Origin: Sunxiuqinia sp965372405
GTDB lineage: Bacteria > Bacteroidota > Bacteroidia > Bacteroidales > Prolixibacteraceae
Assembly (NCBI GenBank): GCA_965372405.1
Contig: CBDVCE010000002.1
Location: 62,001-126,000, forward strand
Direction: 5' to 3'
Length of the DNA stretch: 64,000 nt
Shown: positions 25,574 to 33,586 of the stretch, piece after piece
Layout: every line of letters begins with the position of its first letter
Numbering within the stretch: the stretch's first letter is position 1
Made by a program: the position numbers and the translations under genes
The notes under the pieces: generated by a model
Told to the model about the DNA's origin: nothing
Database searches by the model: none
The model's input: only the letters and a program-made list of their open reading frames with translations

Positions 25574-26032
25574 CTAATCGTTTTGTTTTCTTTTTCGATA
25601 TTCCCGAAACATGAAGGAGCGGAATTGATGTTCTATATAGTCAATTGCTAATGCTTTTTTGGGTGGAAGAATCTCAAAGAATTTCTGATGATATTTTTTG
25701 AAAAGCTCATGCTCATCGTCGTGTAATTTCGTTATTGTTTGATAAGATACCTCAAGTTCTTTGTCCGTATAATTGTTGAGATTGTCCCATACATCTTTTT
25801 CTACTTCGCGTTTCTTTTTGTGAAACTCCATTCGTTGTTTGTCATATTCATTATAATGCGGCCAGAAAACCTGTGCTTCCTCAGGAGTAAGTTCAAGTTT
25901 ATCAGTCATAAATGTCACTTTTTGGGCTCGAAATTCCTCCCAACCTTCCCCTCTGCCTTTTCCTTGTCCGCGTTGGGCAAAAACACTAAATGTAAATAAT
26001 ATGAAACTTGTAAAGACAATAAGCTTCTTCAT
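25574..26032 (-). CDS. Spy/CpxP-like periplasmic protein
   Basis: 152 residues with a signal peptide (MKKLIVFTSFILFTFSVFAQ). The helical mature part has LELTPEEAQVFWPHYNEYD and an H-rich helix (KLHDDEHELFKKYHQKFF), the pattern of small periplasmic sensor/chaperone proteins in Bacteroidota. Third gene of a sigma / small membrane protein / LTxxQ set on the minus strand; the gap to the gene before it is 2 bases, so it is co-transcribed. Probably reports envelope or metal stress to, or is induced by, the sigma factor at 26547-27092. Confidence 0.7.
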   Translation of the reverse strand: MKKLIVFTSFILFTFSVFAQRGQGKGRGEGWEEFRAQKVTFMTDKLELTPEEAQVFWPHYNEYDKQRMEFHKKKREVEKDVWDNLNNYTDKELEVSYQTITKLHDDEHELFKKYHQKFFEILPPKKALAIDYIEHQFRSFMFREYRKRKQND

Positions 26033-26034
26033 AG

Positions 26035-26481
26035 TTAGTTTTTTATCAGTTCATTGTAAAATTCAGCATCTGTCATTTCAACAGATAAATAAGCATAAAT
26101 CTCATCTGAAGGTTCTACTTCTTCATCAGATTGTGAGATATATTCAATTAGTGAGAGATCATTTGAAAACGAATTCACAAAATCATAGTCAAGATCAAAT
26201 TCATTAATCTCAACCACTTGTGTTGAGTTTAGATATTTCGGGAGAAATTTGTTCAAAGGATAATAAACCAATAGAAAAATCAGTGCAAAACTTGCAGCAA
26301 GTGAAAGTACCGGTTTCAAAATTCGAATAATCTGAGTTCTTTTTGAAACGATGGTGTCTTCAGCTTCAATACGCGCATCAATTCGATCTTGAAGATTTTC
26401 AAAATAGCCATCTGGTGTTTTAAAAGGATTTCCTTTTGGTTGACCTGAAAGTGGTGATTCTATGTTTTTTTCTTCTTTCAT
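26035..26481 (-). CDS. Small membrane protein, candidate anti-sigma factor
   Basis: 148 residues. An N-terminal cytoplasmic part with NPFKTPDGYFENLQDRI, one membrane helix at about 52-71, then an acidic periplasmic tail. No named domain, but the position directly after an ECF sigma gene and the single-span topology are what anti-sigma factors show. The 'F..P.GYFE.L' motif is frequent in Bacteroidota proteins at such loci. Function inferred from context. Confidence 0.6.
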   Translation of the reverse strand: MKEEKNIESPLSGQPKGNPFKTPDGYFENLQDRIDARIEAEDTIVSKRTQIIRILKPVLSLAASFALIFLLVYYPLNKFLPKYLNSTQVVEINEFDLDYDFVNSFSNDLSLIEYISQSDEEVEPSDEIYAYLSVEMTDAEFYNELIKN

Positions 26482-26546
26482 CTAATAGCTTTGCTCTTTG
26501 ACGTGTTAAAAGTATAAAAGTTTAAACAATCAATAAAATATACTGG

Positions 26547-27092
26547 CTAAGTGCCAGATGTTAAGTGTTTTTCTATTTTTTTCACAGCATGGTGATAGGA
26601 TGCTTTTAAGGCTCCTTCAGAAGTATCCAGTATTTTTTCCATGTCTTGATACTTTATCTCATCAAAATACCTCATATTAAAAACCAGTCGTTGTTTGTCC
26701 GGCAAAATGGCAATTGCTTTTTGAAGTTTCAATTGTGCTTCATCACCATCAAAAAATGGATCAGTTGCCAAATTCTCCAATAGATATTCATTTACTTCTG
26801 ACATCCCACTCATGGCTTTTCTTTTTTTCTGTTCAAGAAAAGTAAGCGATTCATTTGTTGCAATTCGGTAAAGCCATGTAAAAACACCTGATTCTGCCCT
26901 GAAATTCTCAATGCCCTTCCATGCTTTTAAGAAAGTATTTTGTAGAATATCGTCAGCATCATCATGGTTTAAAACTATTTTACGTATGTGCCAAAACAGC
27001 CTTTCCCGATAATTGGCAACCAGCTCGCTGAAGGCACTATTTCTAGTGCGTTCGTCTTGAAGTTCCGAAATCAAAAGCTGGTTCTTATTCAT
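26547..27092 (-). CDS. ECF RNA polymerase sigma factor, RpoE-like
   Basis: 181 residues. Region 2: LVANYRERLFWHIRKIVLNHDDADDILQNTFLKAWKGI; region 4: LPDKQRLVFNMRYFDEIKYQDMEKILDTSEGALKASYHHAVKKI. Starts with ATG at 27092. Heads a three-gene set with a candidate anti-sigma and an LTxxQ protein. Together with the cluster at 16.3-22 kb it makes two ECF loci linked to LTxxQ proteins within 11 kb. Target promoters unknown. Confidence 0.88.
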   Translation of the reverse strand: MNKNQLLISELQDERTRNSAFSELVANYRERLFWHIRKIVLNHDDADDILQNTFLKAWKGIENFRAESGVFTWLYRIATNESLTFLEQKKRKAMSGMSEVNEYLLENLATDPFFDGDEAQLKLQKAIAILPDKQRLVFNMRYFDEIKYQDMEKILDTSEGALKASYHHAVKKIEKHLTSGT

Positions 27093-27219
27093 GAATTATT
27101 TTCGTTTCACTCTCAGATCGGGAATAAGTGAAAAGGTTTAATTGGTTAACACTATTTAACCAAATTGCAAAATTAAATGGCTGATCTATATTGCGTGTTC
27201 AAAAATAGCTAAAAAGGAT

Positions 27220-27227
27220 TAACTTTG
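27220..27227 (+). promoter_or_regulatory. Promoter -7 box of ychF
   Basis: TAACTTTG, full match to TAnnTTTG, 26 bp before the ychF start. The -33 box is poor (GTTC). Confidence 0.45.
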
Positions 27228-27252
27228 CCCCTCAATTTTTAAGAAGATATAA

Positions 27253-28353
27253 ATGGCTTTAAAGTGTGGGATAGTTGGTTTGCCCAACGTAGGTAAATCA
27301 ACCTTATTTAATTGTTTGTCAAATGCTAAGGCACAGTCTGCAAATTTTCCTTTTTGTACCATTGAACCCAATATTGGAGTAATTACTGTACCGGATGACC
27401 GACTAATTCAGTTAGAAAAATTAGTTAACCCGGAGCGTGTGATGCCAACAACGGTTGAGATTGTAGATATTGCCGGCTTGGTGCGAGGAGCAAGTAAGGG
27501 AGAAGGATTAGGAAATAAGTTTTTGGGAAATATTCGTGAAACTGATGCAATTATTCATGTTTTACGTTGTTTCGAAAATGAAAATATTACCCACGTTGAT
27601 GAAACAATTGATCCGGTTCGCGATAAAGAAACAATTGATATTGAACTTCAATTGAAGGATTTGGAGACGGTTGAAGCACGAATTAGTAAGGTGGAGAAAC
27701 AGGCAAGAACTGGGGGTGATCCTGAAGCAAAAAGAATGTATAAAGTATTGAGTTTATATAAAGATACTTTGTTACAAGGAAAGTCTGCCCGAACTGTTGA
27801 ATTGGATGACGCAGACCAAAAGTTAGCCAAGGATCTACAACTTCTTACCAACAAGCCAATACTTTACATTTGTAATGTTGATGAGCCAGCAGCGGTAAAA
27901 GGCAATTCATTTGTTGAAGCCTTAAAAGAATCGATAAAAGATGAAAGTGCAGAGATGCTGATGATTGCTGCTGCAACAGAAGCAGATATTGCAGAGTTGG
28001 ATGATTTTGAGGAACGTCAATTATTTTTAGAAGATCTTGGATTAAAAGAGTCGGGTGTGACAAAGCTGATTAGAACGGCATATACCTTATTGGAACTGGA
28101 AACTTATTTCACAGCTGGGGTTAAAGAAGTACGTGCATGGACATATCCTAAAGGTTTTAAAGCGCCACAGGCTGCTGGTGTTATCCATACCGATTTTGAA
28201 AAAGGCTTTATCCGTGCTGAAGTAATTAAGTATACTGACTTTGTTTCTTTAGGATCAGAGCAGGCGTGTAAAGAAGCCGGTAAAATGGCCGTTGAGGGGA
28301 AAGAGTATGTAGTGCAAGATGGAGATGTGATGCACTTTCGATTTAATGTTTAA
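27253..28353 (+). CDS. ychF: Redox-regulated ATPase/GTPase YchF
   Basis: 366 residues, standard length. P-loop GLPNVGKS at 9-16; the switch region DIAGLVRGASKGEGLGNKFL; NVDE in place of NKxD, which is why this Obg-family member prefers ATP; a helical domain and a C-terminal TGS domain (TYFTAGVKEVRAW...VIHTDFEKGFIRAEV). Cytoplasmic, ribosome-associated, a negative regulator of oxidative-stress responses in studied species. Single gene with its own promoter and terminator. Confidence 0.95.
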   Translation: MALKCGIVGLPNVGKSTLFNCLSNAKAQSANFPFCTIEPNIGVITVPDDRLIQLEKLVNPERVMPTTVEIVDIAGLVRGASKGEGLGNKFLGNIRETDAIIHVLRCFENENITHVDETIDPVRDKETIDIELQLKDLETVEARISKVEKQARTGGDPEAKRMYKVLSLYKDTLLQGKSARTVELDDADQKLAKDLQLLTNKPILYICNVDEPAAVKGNSFVEALKESIKDESAEMLMIAAATEADIAELDDFEERQLFLEDLGLKESGVTKLIRTAYTLLELETYFTAGVKEVRAWTYPKGFKAPQAAGVIHTDFEKGFIRAEVIKYTDFVSLGSEQACKEAGKMAVEGKEYVVQDGDVMHFRFNV

Positions 28354-28383
28354 AGTAAATTCTAAACAAATAGATAATAAAGG

Positions 28384-28406
28384 CAGCCAATTGGTTGTTT
28401 TTTTTT
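28384..28406 (+). terminator. Terminator of ychF
   Basis: CAGCC/GGTTG with an AATT loop and one G-U pair, followed by a run of eight or more T, 30 bp after the ychF stop. Confidence 0.6.
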
Positions 28407-28732
28407 GTCTTAATTTTCATCTTGAAAAGATATTGGCAATGGGGGACGTGGCGATGTGAGGTGTGTTTTTTGAATATTTGACTTGATTTTGCATGGGTGA
28501 TTCTGGCTTTTCAGCTTTTAAAACGAGTTGCTTGTTCTTTTTATGGGGGTAATAACTATAAGAGGTGATTTCAAAATGAAAACAAATTGAAAGAAATATT
28601 AGTCATGTGTCAATCAAAAGTGAAATAAAATAGAAAAAAGACAGATATAATTTCTATAATAAAACAAAATGATTATTTTTGACCTCGATTAAGGCTAAAG
28701 AATAATAGATAACTAGAATAAAAGATTTCATT
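28407..28732. other. Long upstream region of asnB, nothing recognised
   Basis: About 325 bp without an open frame worth calling. It must hold the asnB promoter, but no TTTG / TAnnTTTG pair with proper spacing was convincing. No riboswitch or leader peptide was recognised. Confidence 0.4.
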
Positions 28733-30412
28733 ATGTGTGGATTTGTAGGTGTTTTTGATTTAAAAGTAGATGCTCAGGAATTGAGACCTCAGGTTTTAAA
28801 AATGTCGAAACGGATTCGTCATCGTGGACCAGATTGGTCGGGTGTTTATTGTGGCGACAAAGCAATTCTTTCTCATGAGAGACTGTCAATTGTTGATCCG
28901 GAATCAGGTGGGCAACCTCTGTATAGTAAGGATAAGAATTTGATTTTAGCAGTCAACGGTGAAATCTATAACCACAAAGAAATTCGTAATCGTTACGAAG
29001 GTAAATATGAATTTCAAACAGGATCAGATTGTGAAGTAATATTAGCGCTATATAAAGACAAGGGTGAAGATTTCCTTGAAGAACTGAATGGGATTTTTGC
29101 TTTTGCTATCTATGATCAGGAAAAGGATGAATATTTTATAGCCCGCGATCATATTGGAATTATTCCTTTGTATATGGGATGGGATGAACACGGTAATTTC
29201 TATGTAGCTTCTGAATTGAAATCACTTGAAGGTTATTGTAAAAAGATTGAGGAATTTCCACCTGCTCATTATATGTCTAGTAAAGATGGTGAACTTAAAC
29301 GTTGGTGGACCCGTGACTGGATGGATTATGAAAATGTAAAAGACAATGAAACCAGCATTGAGGATTTGAAGCAAGCAATGGAAGATGCAGTGCATCGTCA
29401 ATTAATGTCAGATGTTCCTTACGGAGTATTACTTTCCGGAGGTTTAGATTCATCAATAACCTCTGCCCTTGCTAAGAGATTTTCGGCTAAACGAATTGAA
29501 GAAGGTGACCAAAAAGATGCTTGGTGGCCGCAGTTGCATTCATTTGTTATTGGATTGGATGATTCACCGGATTTGGCAGCAGCAAAAGATGTGGCAGATC
29601 ATATTGGTTCTGTTCATCATGAAATTACATATACCATTCAGGAAGGATTGGATGCCATTCGTGATGTAATTTATCACATTGAAACCTATGATGTAACAAC
29701 CATTCGAGCCTCAACTCCAATGTATATGTTGGCTCGTGTAATTAAGTCGATGGGCATAAAAATGGTTCTGACAGGTGAGGGTGCTGATGAAATCTTTGGG
29801 GGATATTTATATTTCCATAAAGCACCAAATGCTGAAGAATTCCATAAAGAAACGCTTCGTAAAATTAACAAGCTAAATTTGTATGACTGTTTACGTGCAA
29901 ACAAATCGTTAGCAGCATGGGGTGTTGAAGGTCGTGTTCCTTTTCTTGATAAAGAATTTATTGATGTGGCTATGCGCCTAAATCCAAAAGATAAAATGGC
30001 CAGTGACGGCAAAATTGAAAAATGGGTGTTGCGAAAAGCTTTTGAAGATATTTTACCAGAAAGCGTGACATGGAGGCAGAAAGAGCAATTCTCTGACGGA
30101 GTAGGCTATGGCTGGATTGATACATTAAAACAAATAGCAAGCGATCAGGTAACTGATGAAATGATGGAGAATGCAAAATACCGCTTCCCAATTAATACAC
30201 CGATGTCGAAGGAAGAATATCATTACCGTACAATATTTGCGGAGCATTTCCCTTCTGATGCTGCTGCATCTTGTGTGCCTTCTGTTCCATCTATTGCTTG
30301 TAGTACTGCTGAAGCTTTGGCTTGGGATGAATCATTTCAGAACAATGCAGACCCGTCTGGGCGTGCAGTTAACTCAGTTCACGAGCAAGGAACTGTTTTT
30401 GAGAAGAAGTAA
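28733..30412 (+). CDS. asnB: Asparagine synthase B (glutamine-hydrolysing)
   Basis: 559 residues. Cys2 (MCGFVGVF) is the glutaminase nucleophile after removal of Met1; RHRGPDWSG, NGEIYNH and GSDCEVI form the class II amidotransferase domain. The synthetase domain has the pyrophosphate loop LLSGGLDSS at about 234-242 and LTGEGADEIFGGY. It makes asparagine from aspartate, glutamine and ATP in the cytoplasm. Single gene with a terminator after it. Confidence 0.95.
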   Translation: MCGFVGVFDLKVDAQELRPQVLKMSKRIRHRGPDWSGVYCGDKAILSHERLSIVDPESGGQPLYSKDKNLILAVNGEIYNHKEIRNRYEGKYEFQTGSDCEVILALYKDKGEDFLEELNGIFAFAIYDQEKDEYFIARDHIGIIPLYMGWDEHGNFYVASELKSLEGYCKKIEEFPPAHYMSSKDGELKRWWTRDWMDYENVKDNETSIEDLKQAMEDAVHRQLMSDVPYGVLLSGGLDSSITSALAKRFSAKRIEEGDQKDAWWPQLHSFVIGLDDSPDLAAAKDVADHIGSVHHEITYTIQEGLDAIRDVIYHIETYDVTTIRASTPMYMLARVIKSMGIKMVLTGEGADEIFGGYLYFHKAPNAEEFHKETLRKINKLNLYDCLRANKSLAAWGVEGRVPFLDKEFIDVAMRLNPKDKMASDGKIEKWVLRKAFEDILPESVTWRQKEQFSDGVGYGWIDTLKQIASDQVTDEMMENAKYRFPINTPMSKEEYHYRTIFAEHFPSDAAASCVPSVPSIACSTAEALAWDESFQNNADPSGRAVNSVHEQGTVFEKK

Positions 30413-30436
30413 AACCAAAACACATAAAATAGAATT

Positions 30437-30471
30437 GGCCGGAAGCACGAGTTGTTTGCCGGCCTTTTTTT
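30437..30471 (+). terminator. Terminator of asnB
   Basis: GGCCGG (30437-30442) pairs with CCGGCC (30459-30464), followed by seven T, just after the asnB stop. Confidence 0.8.
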
Positions 30472-30547
30472 ATAGTTGATTTGGATAAATGAATTGGTTT
30501 GAAAATGATTACTTTAGTAGGTGTAATAACCACTAAATAATCGACTT

Positions 30548-32071
30548 GTGAAAACCAAAACTTGCTGGAAACGATTTTTCTTAACTATTCTGCGAGCTGC
30601 AATTGGGTGGCATTTCTTATATGAAGGGTTGACAAAATTATTTGCTGAAAATTGGACAGCTGCTTACTTCCTAAGTAACTCAAATAGTTTTTTATCTGGA
30701 TTTTATCACTGGTTGGCGTCTTCTTCCAGTTTAATAAATGCAGTTGATTTTCTTAATGTCTATGGATTGATCCTAGTTGGGTTGGGATTGTTCTTAGGTA
30801 TTTTTATTCGTTTTGCGTCAGCTGCGGGGGTTTTACTTTTAGCACTTTATTATTTTGCTTACCCTCCATTCGGAACTTCATTGTTAATGCAATCTGAAAC
30901 AGGTTTGTTTATTGTCAATAAGATTTTTATTGAAGCCGTAATCTTGGTGGTATTTATCTTTTTGAAAGAAATAGGATATAGCATTGATCAACTGTTTAAC
31001 GATTTGAAAACTAAGAAGCTTAATCAATCAGGTGATGAATTTGATGAAAATGTCAATACAAGACGTGAGGCGTTGAAAAATCTGGCAACCGTTCCTCTGC
31101 TAGGAGTAATGGGTTTAGGTGCCTTTCAAAGTCAAAAAAAATACGGCACTGATGTTCTGTCTGGTGCAACAATTAAAATTAATCAAGCGCATATTAGCAA
31201 GTTAAAAGGCAAACTGCCCAAGGGGAAAATAGGGAAACATCAGATTAGTCGTTTGGTAGCAGGAGGAAATTTAATTGGAGGTTGGTCTCATGCGCGAGAC
31301 TTAATTTATGTATCATCGCTTTTCAAGGCCTATAATACGGAGAAAAAGGTTTATGAAACGTTGATGTTAGCTGAAGAAGCTGGGATTGATACCATTAATA
31401 TTGGTTTTACATCAAATCCACTTTTGTGGAAATATAAAAAAGCTACCGGAAGTAAAATAAAAGTGATTTCTCAGGTTCATCCAAATATGAAGGAAGAGGA
31501 TTATTTTGTGAATATTGATAAAGCTATAGACTATGGTGTAGACATTGTTCAGGTTCAGGGGAATTGGTGTGACTGGCTAGTTCGTGATGGAAAATTTGAT
31601 GTTATTGAGAAGATGTTGGATCGAATCCGAAGTCAGGGGTATACGGCTGGTCTTGCTTCTCATACTGTTGATTCGTTGATTGCATGCGAGGAACAGGGAA
31701 TTATTCCTGACTATTATATGAAAACCATGCATCATGATCAATACTGGTCTGCTCACCCTATGGAAAATCGAATACCTTTTGAGGTGGATGGCAAGAATCA
31801 CCTTGATCACAATAAATTTCACAATAATATATTCTGCTTGTTCCCTGACAAAACGGTTGAGTTCGTAAATAGTGCAAAAGTGCCGGTAATGGGATTCAAA
31901 GTTCTAGCTGCTGGAGCAATCAATCCAGAAGATGGTTTTAGATGGGCTTTTGAAAATGGGGCAGATTTTATTTGTGTGGGAATGTTTGATTTTCAAATTG
32001 TAAAGGATGTAAATATTACAATTGATACACTGAGTAATTTGACAAATCGTAGGCGAGAATGGTTTGGTTAA
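30548..32071 (+). CDS. DoxX-like membrane domain fused to a TIM-barrel domain
   Basis: 507 residues from a GTG start. Residues 1-145 are a four-helix DoxX-like domain (ILRAAIGWHFLYEGLTKLF, ILVGLGLFLGIFIRFASAAG). Then comes a twin-arginine-like stretch, TRREALKNLA at 171-180 with a short hydrophobic run, of the kind that starts exported oxidoreductases. The C-terminal 300 residues form an aldo/keto-reductase-like TIM barrel (SRLVAGGNLIGGWSHARD, AGIDTINIGF, DFICVGMFDF). DoxX proteins take part in quinone or redox steps; the barrel's substrate is unknown. The layout looks like two genes fused so that the barrel is tethered to the membrane. Single gene between terminators. Confidence 0.72.
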   Translation: MKTKTCWKRFFLTILRAAIGWHFLYEGLTKLFAENWTAAYFLSNSNSFLSGFYHWLASSSSLINAVDFLNVYGLILVGLGLFLGIFIRFASAAGVLLLALYYFAYPPFGTSLLMQSETGLFIVNKIFIEAVILVVFIFLKEIGYSIDQLFNDLKTKKLNQSGDEFDENVNTRREALKNLATVPLLGVMGLGAFQSQKKYGTDVLSGATIKINQAHISKLKGKLPKGKIGKHQISRLVAGGNLIGGWSHARDLIYVSSLFKAYNTEKKVYETLMLAEEAGIDTINIGFTSNPLLWKYKKATGSKIKVISQVHPNMKEEDYFVNIDKAIDYGVDIVQVQGNWCDWLVRDGKFDVIEKMLDRIRSQGYTAGLASHTVDSLIACEEQGIIPDYYMKTMHHDQYWSAHPMENRIPFEVDGKNHLDHNKFHNNIFCLFPDKTVEFVNSAKVPVMGFKVLAAGAINPEDGFRWAFENGADFICVGMFDFQIVKDVNITIDTLSNLTNRRREWFG

Positions 32072-32078
32072 AAGCCAT

Positions 32079-32105
32079 AAAAAAGGGGAACAAATCGAGT
32101 TCCCC
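32079..32105 (-). terminator. Terminator of the T9SS type B protein gene
   Basis: Perfect 7-bp arms GGGGAAC (32085-32091) and GTTCCCC (32099-32105), with six T following on the minus strand. Lies between two convergent genes and may serve both. Confidence 0.75.
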
Positions 32106-32125
32106 AATGTGAAATATTTAAATTA

Positions 32126-33418
32126 TTACTTCTCTCTGAAAAGGTGCACAAAGCCATGTGCCCATCGTTTTTTATCATCTCTGCCAGTTGCTTCTGCAAC
32201 ATAGTAGTAGACTCCGGGACTGGCCATCCGACCACCAATTTTCCCATCCCAGGCTGATTCCGTTACTGTGGTTTCAAAGCCACGAACATTATTATTTTCC
32301 CACTCGTGAACTTTCTTCCCCCAGCGGTTAAATATGTCAATTTTAATTTTCTTAACTGACCAGTATTTAATAACAAATTTATCATTGCTGCCATCTCCGT
32401 TTGGTGTAAATACATTAGGTGCATCAATAAATGATGTATCAGCAACGATATAATTTTCAAGATAAAAAGTATCAGTACAACTATTAAATTCGTTTTGCTT
32501 TGTTGTAACCAGTTTTACTTGATAAGTTCCCGAGTTTTCAAAAGTGTAAACCGGATTTTCATCAAGATCATTTCGATCCATAATGCTATCTTCAATTGCG
32601 ATACCTGTTTTTTCAGCTTCCCGTCTCATTTCAAACAGGTCACGGAAAAAGAACCACTCTGAATTATCAGCATTTGCCGATTCATTTGTGAAAGTGACTT
32701 CAAGAGGTGCTTCTCCACTCATTGGGCTTGCAACAAATAAAGCTTCTGTAACTATAGAAGTATATAGAATTGAAGTTTCACCTTCACAGCCAAAACGGTC
32801 AGAAACAACAAGACGGTAATTGGTGTCAGTAGTTGGAGGACTGAATATGCTAGTAGTTAAAGCGGTGGCAATCGTACTTCCTTCTTCTTCCCAGCGAACT
32901 TGAACTTCTTTTGAAACATCAATTGGGCTGTCGTTATTTAAATCATAATAAATCAGCTCTGCTTGAGTAAACGAAGCTCCAAGTTGGAAATAATCGCAGT
33001 TTGTTACCGGGATTTCAGCAACTGGAGTATACCAGTTATTAAATGCCCAAGCTGTATAAGTCTCAGTTGAACCGGCAGAAGTAACATTTACCCGATAAGC
33101 TCCATCCTGCAAATTGCTGATAGTTGACGACGTTGCTCCTGAATTATCAGTTTGAAAAGCATCAAAGTTATCAGTGCCACTATTGTATTTTAACCATTCA
33201 TAATCAGCAGCAGTTCCAGATGAAAAGGAAGCTGAAAGGCTGGCAACAACTTCGCCTTCACTTGTGCAAAAGATATGGATATTATCTTGCGATCCCGAAC
33301 TATATTCCGTTTGAACAGTAGCATCAGATTCCGCCGTGATTTGGGCGTTAATGCTTGTCGCAATCAGAAGAAAAACAATCAGAAAAAAACAGGTTTGTAT
33401 TCTTAGGTACTTCATCAA
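32126..33418 (-). CDS. Secreted PKD-type protein with T9SS type B (CHU_C) sorting domain
   Basis: 430 residues. Signal peptide at the N-terminus (cleavage near INAQ). A PKD-like domain at about 220-320 (ASPMSGEAPLEVTFTNES, NPVYTFENSGTYQVKLV). The C-terminal 90 residues are the gliding-motility-associated CHU_C type B sorting domain (NVFTPNGDGSNDKFVI, IDIFNRWGKKVHEW, SPGVYYYVAEA). It should be exported through the type IX system and attached to or released from the cell surface. The middle is not recognised; adhesion or matrix roles are typical. Confidence 0.85.
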   Translation of the reverse strand: MMKYLRIQTCFFLIVFLLIATSINAQITAESDATVQTEYSSGSQDNIHIFCTSEGEVVASLSASFSSGTAADYEWLKYNSGTDNFDAFQTDNSGATSSTISNLQDGAYRVNVTSAGSTETYTAWAFNNWYTPVAEIPVTNCDYFQLGASFTQAELIYYDLNNDSPIDVSKEVQVRWEEEGSTIATALTTSIFSPPTTDTNYRLVVSDRFGCEGETSILYTSIVTEALFVASPMSGEAPLEVTFTNESANADNSEWFFFRDLFEMRREAEKTGIAIEDSIMDRNDLDENPVYTFENSGTYQVKLVTTKQNEFNSCTDTFYLENYIVADTSFIDAPNVFTPNGDGSNDKFVIKYWSVKKIKIDIFNRWGKKVHEWENNNVRGFETTVTESAWDGKIGGRMASPGVYYYVAEATGRDDKKRWAHGFVHLFREK

Positions 33419-33586
33419 TATTCAACTTGAAATTTATGATAATACAATGTTAACGCTAAAATTCGAAATATCTTTTACTGGTGCTTCATTTTTTCCAGAA
33501 CAATTTTGTTGAAAACTAGCAGTAAACTCTTTCATGGAAAGTAAAAAATTGATTTTACTTTTGAAGCTCACTTTGAAAAATGAAGA

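Noticed and set aside
28407..28732. Riboswitch or leader peptide before asnB
   Set aside because: No Asn-rich frame, no paired terminator/antiterminator and no known aptamer pattern could be recognised.
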